From positions 1 through 38,326 of the forward strand of contig PLSP01000045.1 of the NCBI GenBank assembly GCA_003165195.1: a stretch of 38,326 nt of DNA, given 5' to 3'. Shown in pieces: positions 37,656-38,326 of the stretch. The stretch's first letter is position 1. Every line of letters begins with the position of its first letter. A program made the translations under genes and the position numbers. This DNA comes from Candidatus Bathyarchaeota archaeon. Lineage in GTDB: Archaea; Thermoproteota; Bathyarchaeia; Bathyarchaeales; Bathycorpusculaceae. The notes below the pieces were generated by a model. It saw only the letters and a list, made by a program, of their open reading frames with translations, was not told the DNA's origin and did not search any database.

Positions 37656-38045
37656 TTAGTGCAAAGTCAAACTTGCCGTTAGCACGATTAGTACGAACAC
37701 CGTGATGAGCACGTATTTGTAGTGTCTTTCCCCTGCGAAGTAGACGGCCGAAGTTATCGCTCGGATGTAGGGGGTTAAAATCAATATTATTAGCCCAAGC
37801 GTTATGAAAACAAGAGCATCTTGAGAAGCAAATGAATGTTGGAACACACTGACAGTGAAGACGAAAAAGTTCTGTCCCACAATGAAGACGCTTTTGTCTT
37901 GAGAAATCTGTACGTTTCCGTATTCGCCATAATACAGGACCATGCCTATGCCTATTAGGACTACGCTGGCGATGACCCCGATGATGAGCAGGTAGCTTAT
38001 GATTGTTTCCAAATTGGATTCGCCGCTGCCTAATACCGTGGTCAC
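37656..38045 (-). CDS. DUF1634 membrane protein
   Basis: Three-TM pattern ISYLLIIGVIASVVLIGIGMVLYY...DALVFITLGLIILILTPYIRAITSAVYFAGERHYKYVLITVFVLIVL; 4-bp overlap with TauE/SafE gene. Confidence 0.78.
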   Translation of the reverse strand: MTTVLGSGESNLETIISYLLIIGVIASVVLIGIGMVLYYGEYGNVQISQDKSVFIVGQNFFVFTVSVFQHSFASQDALVFITLGLIILILTPYIRAITSAVYFAGERHYKYVLITVFVLIVLTASLTLH

Positions 38046-38326
38046 AGAGACAGCACCCCCTTGTAAAGCATCTGAATTATCAACAACGTGACAATAATTA
38101 GGAACAGGATTCTGAGGTTTCGGTCGCGCACTTTATTTAGCAATCTTCCGCCGACTACTGCGCCAATTGTGACGCCAACCGCCATAGGCGCCATCAAGGT
38201 CACGTTGAGGAGCCCCGAGAAGAGGTAGACGCTGACGCCGGCCAAGGCAGTCATGCCGATGATGAATGTGCTTGTGGCGCTTGACACTTTAGCAGGCATT
38301 TTCAGAACCTTCTCGTGGACGATGAC
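38042..38326 (-). CDS. sulfite exporter TauE/SafE family, C-terminal part (5' end beyond window)
   Basis: Minus frame VIVHEKVLKMPAKVSSATSTFIIGMTALAG...APMAVGVTIGAVVGGRLLNKVRDRNLRILFLIIVTLLIIQMLYKG. Confidence 0.85.
   Translation of the reverse strand, partial: VIVHEKVLKMPAKVSSATSTFIIGMTALAGVSVYLFSGLLNVTLMAPMAVGVTIGAVVGGRLLNKVRDRNLRILFLIIVTLLIIQMLYKGVLSL

Noticed and set aside
35975-38326. Integrated element at the tRNA-Lys 3' end
   Set aside because: No integrase and no visible duplicate of the tRNA 3' end downstream within the window.

Overview
The window is archaeal chromosomal DNA. Evidence: an archaeal-type SRP RNA, an archaeal CoA pathway (pantoate kinase plus archaeal/eukaryal-type PPAT), box A (TATA-like) promoters, and FilR1/DUF1724-type regulators. 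The overall style suggests a Bathyarchaeota-like or other TACK/methanogen-related lineage, but the lineage is inferred only. Main blocks: (i) HIT protein C-terminus and a CoA operon (ECF S-component / PoK / PPAT) with a palindromic upstream site; (ii) a tubulin/FtsZ-superfamily cluster at 4064-11329, comprising a signal-peptide/TM protein, a ~900-aa tubulin-like GTPase with intact T4 and T7 loops and a long helical region, a second FtsZ-fold protein with degenerate nucleotide-binding motifs, and a polytopic membrane protein with a long helical tail; (iii) a PRTase + alpha/beta hydrolase pair; (iv) a duplicated divergent regulator/membrane-protein module linked to DUF4386-like and flavodoxin genes; (v) MarC, a cytochrome b5-like protein, an RHH/RelE toxin-antitoxin pair with a 22-bp perfect palindrome, a HepT remnant and the SRP RNA; (vi) a PQQ-propeller surface protein, a SpoIIM-like protein and a DLH gene; (vii) a 66-bp tandem repeat; (viii) a trpEGDCBA operon without trpF; (ix) cutA, trmO, GDPD, DUF362, tRNA-Lys(CTT), and DUF1634 + TauE/SafE. 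Three genes (tubulin-like GTPase, second FilR1-type regulator, trpE) each show an apparent single-base frameshift. The tubulin-like cluster is the best candidate for an undescribed system. All family calls come from reading motifs by eye; no database search was run.
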